Below are positions 12,504 to 22,467 of a stretch of DNA of 64,000 bases, piece by piece. Position numbers and translations under genes: made by a program. Position 1 is the first letter of the stretch. The number at the start of each line of letters is the position of its first letter. Source of the stretch: Gentiana macrophylla (taxonomy: Eukaryota; Streptophyta; Magnoliopsida; Gentianales; Gentianaceae); assembly GCA_026214975.1 (NCBI GenBank), contig CM047815.1, forward strand, positions 83,720,800 through 83,784,799, read 5' to 3'. Under the pieces are notes generated by a model that made no database searches, had not been told where the DNA came from, and saw only the letters and a list, made by a program, of their open reading frames with translations.

Positions 12504-13153
12504 TACTTCATTGATCAGCAATATACTGGAATTCACCAAGGGGATTAGTCTTTGCTATGTTGGGTGAGCTCACTTAGCAGATTAGTCATTGGTATCAACA
12601 ATTTCATGTACTTATGTTTGGACAATTGAGCAAATGAGATTGCCAAAGGGATTGGTCTTTGTCATGTTGGGTGAGCTCACTTGACAGATCAGTCATTGGT
12701 ATTAAAATTCATCTTGTATTATCAGTTGGCCAAATCAAAAGGAATTAAACATCGTGAGGCAACTCCATCGATAGAGTCTGTGAGGCACATTTATCGCCAT
12801 TTCTTGAGCCAACCTACTCATGGAAAATTTCTTTGAAGGCGTTACAGTCAAACTTTATTAAAGTCAAAAAGTAATTGACGGGATATTTTTCCATCTACTT
12901 TCAACCGCAATTAACACGATCTAACGGTTACCAAGCGTTATAAAAAGTAATAGACCACTTGTCAAAGTAGCATTCACTCAAATTTAATCGTGGTTACATC
13001 AATGTACGAGCTCTGACAGTTATTACCTCATCTGTCCATATATATGCAGACCTATATGCAAAGATACTCACAAAACTCAGCATCATTCTCTCTGCATTTA
13101 CACTGTGTGAATACAAATTTGAGATCTATCTTTTTCTTATTTCTCCCGAATCA
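12504..13153 (+). other. Spacer between pol and the extra frame, with a direct repeat
   Basis: No coding potential is seen. Two copies of a segment of about 63 bases lie at 12534-12597 and 12642-12704, 108 bases apart. They share gattagtcttt, tgttgggtgagctcact and agtcattggtat. Each holds the perfect palindrome gtgagctcac (12564-12573 and 12671-12680). The position, just upstream of the extra frame, is where signals for expressing a third frame would be expected. The function is unknown. Confidence 0.75.
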
Positions 13154-16100
13154 ATGACACCCAATGATGAAGTTCACATTGGAACCAGTCAAAGTGTTAG
13201 AGGATATGTCTATCATTGTGACTCTTCTGAACTTGCAATCAATATTAGAAAATGAATCATGAGGACTCCTGGTTTGGAAGGAGTGTTAAATCGAAGACTG
13301 GAAAGAATCTCTTATATCAATGTCTTGGAGTTCTGGAAGAACATTGAAATAGCTGATGATGAAGAAGGATTCAATACAACAGTAAATGGGAGAACTATAC
13401 ATATAGATTCTGAAGTTCTAAGAGAGGTTTTTCGGTTTGGACTAGCAATAATGCTCCCACAAATCCAGAGGAGATGAATCTGGATAGATTAAAGTTTGTG
13501 GATGATATCAAGACCAATGATGATATTCTATCATCACTGGGTACCAATGTGAGGCATATTGGTCTTGAGTACAACCTGTTGAGTAAGATTATTGCAAAGA
13601 ACATTTTGGGGTTAAGTGGAAGCCTAGATACATTATCTGGCCCCAAAATAGACCTGCTGATCATCATCTGTAGGAGTTTGAAGTTTGATTGGGCTGGTTT
13701 CCTTGTCCAATACATCATTAAAGTTTTGCTAGAAAAGAGAAAGTCCAAAATACTAGAACTGCTGGTTCAAACCCTGCTGAATCGTTTTCAGATATCTGAT
13801 GTTGCGTCATAAAAGATCAACAAATCCATGTACAAGCCAGAAGTTACTACTCTCATTCCTGGATTGGATGATGATGAAGCTGCTGATGATGAGTCAACTG
13901 ACAGTGAAGATGATGATGGTGATGCTGGTGGTGAGCAGGTTAAGAAAGTGGTTAAACCTGCTGCACCCAAGAAAGTGACTGAGAAAAGAAAGGCTGTTGA
14001 TACTAGAAAAATAACAAAACTCTTAAAGCCAAAGAAGACAAGAAAGCAAACAGCAGAGACATTTGAGTCTGTTGAGGGTCAAATTGAAGTTGAGGCCACT
14101 GACCCTGCTGAAGTTGGAAAAAAGAAAATTGTTGCTAAGATTTTGAAGGCGCAACAGAAAGAACACAGTAGAAAGAGGAAGTCCACTGAAGTTGAGGCTG
14201 ACTAACCTTCCAAGAGAATGAAAGAGATTGCTAAAAAGAAAAAACATGGCAAAGGGAAGCAGTTGATGACTCTGGAAGAACAGAGAGAACATGAAGAAGA
14301 AGTAGGAGAGGCCGTTGAGGCTGATCCCATAACAATCATCAAACCCACTGAGTCAGTAGAAGTTGTTGTTGAGCAACGTACTGAAAAGTCACAGCACCCT
14401 ACTGACCCTGAGCCTGCTGAGATAACTGTTGAACCCTCTCCTGTTAAGTCTGCTGAGCCTACTGAAGTTACACAGGTTGTTGTTGAGCAACTTGTTGAAG
14501 AACCACAGCAATCGACTGTATCTACACATGTTGTGGAAATAGAGAAGTTGGTTCAAGACCCTGCAATTCCTGAAATAATCCAGGGGGAAGAGCAGTCTCC
14601 TGCTAACCCTGCTGATGCACCTATAAGTCAGGGGGAACCAAGTGTTGAGCAAATGGAGGTAGTATGTACCAATGTACAACCTGAAGAACCTACTAACCTA
14701 CAGGAATCTGAACTAGATTCAATGAGAGTGCTTGTGGCTGCAATTGCTGAAGAATTTAGAGACAAGCAACCTCAGGAACCTGCTCCTAAGAAGTTTTTCT
14801 TGCCCTTTGAAAGAAAGGAGAAGAAAAAGAGAGACAAGGTAGATCCAGATGTGAAAAAGATACAGGACTATTTCCAATGGAAATTTGGACTCTACCAAAA
14901 ACAAAAACCTGCTGCTGAGCCTATGACAAATTTTGAAAGCTGGGCTTTTGATCAGCTAGGTGTGGAAAATCTGGTGGACTTGATTGACACTGCTGTGCTA
15001 CAAACCAGATTGATGGATCTCTTGATGGAGAAGAGAAGAAGTGCAAAAGTAACACTCAGAGATCCACAACACCACTCTGATAGTGATGACTCCTCATCAT
15101 TAGATTCTGACGATGACTATCCCACTTTTCCAGGGGAATCTAGTGGTATTATAAAAGAAAAATCTGATACACCCACTGGAGAGTCTACTGAGGCTGACAA
15201 AGAACCCACTGATGAAGGATACCAGCCAAACACTGTCATTGAAGACCTTATTCCAATCACTGAGGATCAATCAGTAAACCTAGATGATGAGAGGGCTACT
15301 GACCACAGTGAACCTAGTGCAAGTTCAGAGGATGCTATTCAATATCAAGATGCATTTGACACTGAGGACACCCTGACCAAAGTTGGCAATTTGCTGAGAA
15401 GGATTGGTGATATGGGGGAATTTCAAAAAGAAAATATGGACATATTCCCTGGTCAAACTGTTGTGGCATGCATACCACCAAATCCTACCATAGAAGTGGA
15501 GGTACAAGTTGCTGAGGTTCAAACAGCACCTGGACACAGGTTGGAACTGGAGGTACAGGCTGCTGAGTTGCAAACATCACTTGGACAAAGGTTGGAACCA
15601 GACTTGGGTTTGGAGGAAACCCCTGTTGTTGTTGAAGAGGCTGTTGTAGTGGAGCCTACTGGAAAGAAGGCCACTGAAGGGAAAGATAGTCAGCAGACTG
15701 CTGTTATTGATGAGGATGAGCAGCTGGTGGACAATGACTTCAGTTATGAGGAATTTTAACTGTCTGGAGAAGAACCTATTGATGAAGAACCTCAACCGGT
15801 AGTTGTCCTATCCTTGAAGATGTAGATGAGGAAGTTCCTATCTATGCTGGAAGAGATATGAGGAGAGCCATAGTTGTCAGCACACTAAGGGCACAGTATA
15901 ATATGGAAGAGCCTACTGGTGAGTCTGCTGGGCATATGGCTGGAGGAGTGACTGGTGGAGTACCAGTGCAAGTAATGAATGAGTTGAGAGCTGTCAGAAA
16001 TGACATAACACAATTAAGAGCTCAACTTGATCATCAAGAAAGAAGATTTGAAGAACTGATGAATCTGGTAGATGACAATAGAAAGTCTACTGAGACAGTT

Positions 16101-17012
16101 GCTTCAGACTCACATCCAATCAACATGTTATCAATGATCTTCTTAAGGATGTAAAGACAATCAAGCAAGGAAACACACTGAAGGACAAGTTTCTGAAAGA
16201 ACAATTTGCATCCACTCAACAGAAACTTGACAACCTTGCTGAGGCATCTAAGCCTGCTGTGGCTGAGCCTGCTGAACCATCTCACCTTGTTGCCTTAGAT
16301 CCAAAGGTTACTGAGAGGCTTACTCTGCTGGAACGGACTTTGCAAGGAATAATAACTACTGTTGACACCAGGACTGAGATCATAAAAGGTCAACTTGACA
16401 ATCTGGTGGTCACACAAGAGTCTATCCATGCCCTTCTCTCTTGTTTTGTTGATGATGTCAATAAGGGGGGAAGAGGCAAAAACAGCAGAAGCAAAAGAAG
16501 CTGCTAGACTGTTTGCTCAAAAGAGGTTTGAAGAAGATGTCAATGCTTTTAGAAACCCTGGACCTGGCAGAGTTACACTTAATGATGATATTTTCAAACA
16601 GTACAAGCAGCTATACAATGCAAAGAAGAAGCCTTACAGCAGGATGGGCTTCATTGAAGGATTAGAATACTCTCTAGGTATGAAACTCTGGGAATCAAGG
16701 ATAAAAGCTTTAAGAGCTACATATAGAGGAGGAAGAGGTGGAAGAGGTGGCAGAGGAAGAACTCATAGGGTTGGATCAGTAGAAGCTGCTAGGGAGTCAC
16801 TGAATGAATTCAAGCTTTTCTACACGAGGCAAGGGTTAAGTATTCATACTATAAGATTGACCCTATCTGAAGCTTGGAATTGGTGGAAAGACTTAAACTC
16901 CTGGGTGGACTTCAATCCTATTGAGAATCAGTGGATGCTGGAGGTGGTAAGGGAGATAAGAGGGTATCAAGAGCAACAAGAGAAGGAAAGACAAGATAGA
17001 GACATACCTTAG
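13154..17012 (+). pseudogene. Extra downstream frame of SIRE-like element ('envelope-like'), broken
   Basis: Starts at the ATG at 13154, with an in-frame TGA at 13253-13255. It continues in the same frame to 13477, including LERISYINVLEFWKNIEI, then shifts to the frame used by 13474-15759, with stops at about 13810 and 14203-14205. The long middle part (14218-15759, 513 codons) is acidic and rich in P, E, T and V, with a basic patch KKFFLPFERKEKKKRDK and a serine/aspartate run. The last parts hold a likely coiled coil (VMNELRAVRNDITQLRAQLD, about 15975-16060) and, at 16395-17012, a glycine-arginine run (RGGRGGRGGRGR) near 16725-16762. I see no signal peptide or membrane segment, so 'envelope' is a positional label only. 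It ends about 140 bases before the 3' LTR. Confidence 0.75.
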
Positions 17013-17139
17013 CTCTTAGTTACTCTTTGATAGTGTGTAACAACTTTTGAACATTGATTATAATGAAACATCTATATATTTGTTCTATTTTGTTTTTTTC
17101 TTTTTGCGTTACTGTAAGGATGGTATTGGCATCATCACC

Positions 17140-17153
17140 AAAAATGGGGAAAT
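17140..17153 (+). other. Polypurine tract, SIRE-like element
   Basis: aaaaatggggaaat lies directly before the TGTTGG start of the 3' LTR. This is the expected site for plus-strand priming. Confidence 0.85.
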
Positions 17154-18858
17154 TGTTGGACTTATTTTTACTTAATTTATGTTTTGGTGATGAGTACCAG
17201 ACTAACTGTTATAGTGCAAAGTAAAAAGATGTCTAGACCTAATGTATAGGCTTACAAGATTTTGATCCTTGTATAGGTTTGATCAAACAAGCATTTGTAT
17301 CTTGGGTGGTGACTTACATCAATGAGACTATTCTAGATCGACAAGGTTTTATGTCGATGAGACTTAGTCGATGATTTGTATGCAGATGAGTAGACTAGTT
17401 AGAAGCCTGCTAATAAACGAAGACTGAAGGCTGAGGGCTCAATCTCAGTTAATGAAGGCTAAGGGATCAAACTTAGTATTCAAAGTCAAGAATATGGAAT
17501 CAGAACTTAGGCAAATCTGTGATGACCTAAACTGATTGCATATATCTTATGTACAAGGTCTAAGTTCCATAAGTTGGATGATGATTGGAGCTTAGTTATG
17601 ATCAAGATGATGTAATCTAACTTCACAATAAAGAGTTAGATAAATTACAGTCAACAATGTATGGATCATCAAACCAAAAAGTCATATCAGCAGACTTTTT
17701 ATCAGGAACCTGCTGATACACTTGCATCGAAATATTCAAAGGATACGTTGGAAGAAAACATAGATAAGGACATCTAACAACCTCTTATTTGATCAATCAA
17801 ATCATTGGTTAAGACTAAAGGAACGTTGGAATGAATCAGGCCTTCACCCAATGGTTACAAGTCAAAGGGTGGACAGACTGCATTCTGTCAAAAAAACAGT
17901 CTGACTTTTGTCAGTCCTATGAATAGTGAAAGAAAGCAAGTCAAATGAGACAAAATCTGAAACGGCAAGGCCTTCATCTATAAATAGAAGACTCCCAATT
18001 CAGATACAGATGATGATTGATGAAAATTAAGGATCAATACTGAGCTTTAAGATTTAATTAACAAGAACACCCTGCTGACCCTACTGAACATAAAGCTACT
18101 AATCCAGAGAGAATCTTCAAGTGCAATCTACATTCAAGCTACATTAAGTTTATACACTTGAAAATATCAAGCTGCTGATCATATCATCCTGATCAAGCTG
18201 CTGAAAGATGAATCACTTACTTGATTCAATCTTTATTTTATAAGAACCTGCTGAGACAGTGAAGCACCTGTTAAGTGCCAAGAACTATTGTTTGTGGTGG
18301 AGCTGGTGAAGAGGCAATCCTACCCTTCAAGGACCAGTGGAAGACTTAGGAGCAGCAATTCTACCTGTTCCCAGTTTTCAGTTTGTGAAGCCATAGTTAT
18401 TGGTGAAGGACAAGCACTTTAAGGATTTTTGTAACAGCTACTTCAAAGATCTCTAGTGGATTACCTCCTACATCACAAGAGAAGAGTGGACGTACAGGAT
18501 TACATCACCTGGAACCACTATATAACTTGCTCATTTACTTACAACACTTACATTCTGTACTTAGTTCATTTAACACATCAATCTACTGAATCTAGCAACT
18601 GAATTCACATACATACACTACTGAGTATCTAATACTTAGTATCATATTTAACAACAAGTTTTAAGGCTTAGTTTTTGATATTCCACTGTACAAATTTAGC
18701 AGACTCAAAAGTCAGCAGGACTCTCGAGTATCGGGCGGACTCATTGAAGTTTCAGTGAAATTCTTTGAAGTTATAAGTTTGTTAACTCCAAAAAGTTTTA
18801 AGTGTTAAGTTTATTCACCCCCCCTAAATTTAACCAAAGCCTTTTCAAGGGACCAACA
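17154..18858 (+). repeat. 3' LTR of the SIRE-like element
   Basis: 1705 bases, starting TGTTGG and ending CCAACA, an inverted 6-base terminus. It contains the TATA box ctataaatag at 17978-17987. The region 17909-18858 corresponds to the 5' LTR part at 1-945. Both copies carry many ctgctga heptamers. A short segment near 18718-18760 is inserted relative to the 5' copy. Confidence 0.92.
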
Positions 18859-19483
18859 ATAACAAATACTCTCAGGAAATACTACATCATCAAGTTATTT
18901 CTTGACAATATTCATTCTTTGGTGAGACATATGTCCTAACCTCAAATGCCACAGGAGGTCTTTATTAGGGGACATATAAAAGAATGAGGAGCTACTACAA
19001 GCTATTTTACTAATTTTATCTTCTACTGCAGCTGTGTTTCTAGATTCCAGCAAGTACAATCCATCCTTCTTTTTAGCTATACCAATCTTCTGCCTAGTGT
19101 CCTTGTCCTGTATACAACAAATCCCATCAGTGAAGATCACACAAAGAGATTTATCAACAGTGAGTTTTCCCAAAGAGATCAAATTTACAGTGGAAACTAG
19201 GGACACACAACACTTCTTGCAAGAGTAGATTATTATTAACCCTCACAATCCCCATGCGTGTTACCTTTACAGAGGTTCCATTTGGTAAGGTAACCTCTAT
19301 CCCATTTACTTCCTTGGCCCTCTCAAAGAACTCAACTGAATATGTCACATGGTCTGTAGCTCCTGAGTCTAATATCCATTTATCTAATCTGTTACCTTGC
19401 ATTTCCTGATCATTCTGACAGAAGTTAGCAGCCAGCACTCTTGCATGATTCACACTGGAATCTGTCTTCTCTTCCACATTCAT
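18859..19483 (-). pseudogene. pol: Protease and pre-integrase of element A, broken
   Basis: The minus-strand frame from 19483 carries the protease active site DSGATDHVT and the sequence KVTRMGIVRVNNNLLLQEVL. It then shifts near 19200 to a second frame (19206-18895) with CVIFTDGICCIQD and the pre-integrase zinc motif LLWHLRLGHMSHQRM. It is truncated at the SIRE-like insertion site. The DSG triad is intact, but the frame change makes this copy inactive. Confidence 0.85.
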
Positions 19484-19635
19484 CTGATCAAGTAACTTGG
19501 CTAGCTTCTGAAACTGTTGTGAATTAAAATTGGAACCTGTATTTGAGATATCACTCTTTGCATTTCTTGTATTTGAAGATGCATTGTTATCTGCCCTTGA
19601 GCTGCCTTCACCTTCAACCAGGTTAACTCTTTGAC

Positions 19636-20611
19636 TTAGTCAGGTGGAAATCCATTCTTTCTGTAACAATCTTCTACGGTATGACCATTGTAACCACAGT
19701 AAGAACATTGAACCATCTTCCTAACACCATTTCTCTGATTTCCATTCCAGTAAGACTGAGATTTATCACTATTCCAGTTAGACTGGGATTTATCACCATT
19801 CCAATTAGACTGAGATTTATCACCCCCTGTGTCAACAAAATTTCTGCCTCCATTGTATCCTGAATTTGACTTGTTCGCAAATATTACTGCCTGAGTATTC
19901 TGCGGATGACTCCCACTGTATTCCATTTGATTCTCAAACTGTATACTCATAGCAAAGGCTTCAGTAATAGAGGGCAAAGGTTTTGACAGAAAAACTTGTG
20001 GCCTAACTGGTGCAAAACTCTCGCTTAATCCTTAAATGAACCGAATGACATATTCAGACTCTATGTAACCAATAAAGGTCGGAATGGCTGCACAAGTACA
20101 CTTAACTGCACATTCGGAGGAAGGAATTGGTCGTAAAATCATAATCTCATCCCAGACGGTTTTTAGTTTAGCAAAATACTCAGTAACAGACAATGAACCT
20201 TGAGTAATTTGATTGATTTCTTCCAGTAAATCAGATAAATGAAAACAATTCATCTTGGAATACCTATTCCGAAGATCTTCCCAAACTTCACGAGCCGAAT
20301 TCATCCACAGAACGGTCTTCGCAATTGGATGACTCACAGACTTCATTATCCAGGACATCACCGTGATGTCACACTGCTCCCATTTCGCTCTCATTCTTTC
20401 ATCATCTACAGGTTTTGGAATCGATCCTTCCACAAAACCAAGCTTATTCTTCATAATCAGACCCATTCGCATCGATCTACTCCAGGAGTGATAATTCTTG
20501 CTGTCTAAGGGCGGATCGGCAAGAATCAAGGACGGACTCTCATTCAGATAAGTAAAAGGGGCTCGAAGCTTCCAACTCTCCAGTTGCTCGCAACTGCCTT
20601 TCTTCTGCCAT
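19636..20611 (-). pseudogene. gag: gag of element A, broken
   Basis: The ATG at 20611-20609 opens MAEERQLRATGELEAS. A one-base shift near 20545 moves into the main frame, with NYHSWSRSMRMGL and DITVMSWIMKSVS, the copia gag (UBN2-type) signature, followed by LRNRYSKMNCFHLSDLLEEI. A stop and shift near 20032 separate it from the C-terminal part (19977-19636). That part has a WNGDKSQSNWN-type short repeat and one complete CCHC knuckle (CSYCGYNGHTVEDC). The tryptophan-asparagine repeat unit occurs three or four times in a row, at about 19740-19830. Confidence 0.85.
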
Positions 20612-20689
20612 TTTTCGATCTCAATCGAACAATTCTAAGAACAACACAATTAACAGTAAGAGTAAAACACCGATCTTTGTAGTTTAATT

Positions 20690-20703
20690 CCTCTTTGATA
20701 CCA
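20690..20703 (-). other. Primer-binding site of element A
   Basis: The minus strand reads tggtatcaaagagg, one base different from the usual initiator-Met complement (tggtatcagagc). Confidence 0.75.
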
Positions 20704-20708
20704 TAAAG

Positions 20709-20731
20709 AAAAGTGGATTCGATCCACTTTT
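20709..20731. repeat. Perfect 10-base inverted repeat beside the primer site
   Basis: aaaagtggat, loop tcg, atccactttt. It lies at or just outside the end of the element A LTR, next to the primer-binding site, and could fold in the RNA near the priming position. Confidence 0.85.
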
Positions 20732-20900
20732 CTGGAAAATGATTGATGAACTAGGGTTTCTTAATGGGAAAAAAGGGGAAATTTTTATCTTTTTATTATC
20801 TTAAACTTAATCTGGAAAAATAATTAAAACCTCTATTTATATGGGTGGCTGTAATACTCAACTATACACCAGCCAAAAAGACATAAACCCCCTATACCAA

Positions 20901-21720
20901 TCATAACATGTAATATCATGGTCTTTGTTTAATGTGTATGATGCATGTGTTCCATTACCTCACAGGCTGAAGTCGGGAAACGGTCCCTCTAAATGGCCAA
21001 CTTACTTTCATATTTTTTTTCTGTGTTGAAAGATATCTCCAATCACTTGATTTTTTTTTGTCACTTCATAAGAAATTGAGTGTAATTTACGGTTAATGTG
21101 ATTCCTCATCACATTTCTACACTTGGCTTCCTATCCTGCTTACTTTCTCCTCTTGCTTGCTTTTTTATTTTATTTTAATGCATACTTATTTTCCCCCTGT
21201 TCTTTTAGAATAACGTCACGTGTTTTTTTTTTTTTTTTTTTGACATCTTCATGAAAAGTTCTTTTAAGTTAATCTGCTTTTAGGCATACATGCCTTAGTT
21301 ATATTCCGTTCAGGCTAATTAATCTTTTATGTTCAGGATGTAGCAAATTAAATGTTGCTTCATTACTTTTATCTCTAAGGTTTCTAAGTATTTTGCATGG
21401 TTGGAGAAAATGCAGCCACCATCTTACTTTAGGTTTATTTGGTACTTTAGGTTTATCTGCTTCAGTACTTTGGTAGTATTCATATACATTTTTAAGAATT
21501 CTTTTTCTTTTTCTTTCTCCATTCTTTGCTCTGATGATTGGAGATAATTTTCTTTATTTTTTTTTTTTAAATCCGACTAAGCAAAAGGCGGTGGGTGATG
21601 TATTTGTATGATTGGGATATTGTGGTTTTATTTTTTAGATTTTATAGATTTATACCAATTACCTCAAGACGAATGATGTAGTTTATGATAGTCACAGGTT
21701 TCTCTACTGGATGTCGCACT

Positions 21721-21751
<31 letters not shown>
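20901..21751. other. Host-like intergenic or intronic sequence
   Basis: AT-rich, with T-runs at about 21226-21241 and 21723-21751. A splice-acceptor-like ttacctcacag before gctgaag near 20964 is followed by a short open stretch, but nothing joins it convincingly to other exons. No transposon motif is seen. It is probably the target DNA into which elements A and B inserted. Confidence 0.5.
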
Positions 21752-21761
<10 letters not shown>

Positions 21762-22467
21762 GAGAAAATGAGGAATTGAAATAAAAGTGAATTAAAAATG
21801 ATTTTATAATCATTTGATTCAATGACTTTGTAAGCGTAATATATTCTTGTATAGAATATATATAATGTTCTGTTAATTCTGAAAACTACGTGAGTTGTAG
21901 ATGACTTCAGGATTTGGAATCATTCAATTCGGATAACAGTGAATGAAATTGTAACTTAAAGTCGGGTGGTTGAAAAAATTTAATGTTGTAAGTGGAAGTG
22001 AAAAGTTTCAACTTGTAAACCACATTGGGAGTTGAGAAAAACAGTTCCTAGTATTTATGTGCGAATAATGTTGTATGTGGTATAAGCTCCTAGAATAAGG
22101 AGAGATATCGGGTTGGTTTTAGCGGTCAGACGTTCTGCTAAAATGGCCACACGCGTTCGCCGTCGGCGCCCGTGCCCGAAACCGTTGACCTTGGGCTTTG
22201 GCTTTGGGGAATGGGCTTTCTTGGGCCTGGGGCCGTAGGCCCAGGACAATATTAAATCTTTTATACAAAAGTCTATTGCACTTGGCCCATATCACCATAT
22301 CAATACACATATTAAACTTTTTATACAAAAGTCTATTGGACTTGGCCCATATCACCACATCAATACACATATTAAACATTTTATACAAAAGTCTATTGGA
22401 CTTGGCCTATATCACCATATCAATACACATTCAGTTTATATTCAACCATGAATGCCTAATTTAATGC
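21752..22467 (+). repeat. Truncated 5' LTR of element B
   Basis: Matches 26099 to about 26866 of the 3' LTR and then stops abruptly after ttaatgccat, so the downstream half of the LTR has been deleted. Its first bases are a short TG expansion (tgtgtgtgtgg instead of tgttgg). It contains the 60-base triplication described separately. Confidence 0.85.
22249..22428 (+). repeat. Three tandem 60-base units in the 5' LTR of element B
   Basis: The units start at 22249, 22309 and 22369. Each reads atattaaa..ttttatacaaaag, then tctattg.acttggcc, then catatcaccatatcaatacac, with only a few differences. The 3' LTR of the same element has the unit once (about 26629-26680), in shortened form. The triplication therefore arose after insertion or is specific to this copy. 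Confidence 0.95.

Larger units (their letters stand above)
1..18858 (+). mobile_element. Ty1/copia retrotransposon, SIRE/Maximus-like, 5' end outside window
   Basis: Two LTR copies bracket gag, protease, integrase, reverse transcriptase and RNase H in copia order, then a long extra open frame before the polypurine tract. The extra frame, the 1.7 kb LTRs and the initiator-Met primer site together are typical of the SIRE/Maximus lineage. The first base of the window matches the 3' LTR at about 17909, so roughly 750 bases of the 5' LTR lie outside. The bases after the 3' LTR (ataac, 18859-18863) should be the target duplication, but its partner is not visible. Pol carries several in-frame stops and shifts, so the copy is dead. 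It is split by the insertion at 3464-9787 and itself lies inside an older minus-strand copia element. Confidence 0.9.
18859..20900 (-). mobile_element. Older Ty1/copia element (A), 5' part only, minus strand
   Basis: Directly beyond the SIRE-like 3' LTR the minus strand reads copia gag, protease and pre-integrase. The element is cut at 18859 by the SIRE-like insertion, so integrase, RT and RNase H should lie left of the window. A primer site (tggtatcaaagagg, minus strand 20703-20690) follows the 5' LTR. The LTR occupies roughly 20704-20900, with a TATA box on the minus strand (catataaatag, about 20835-20845). Its outer end could not be fixed. Confidence 0.8.
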
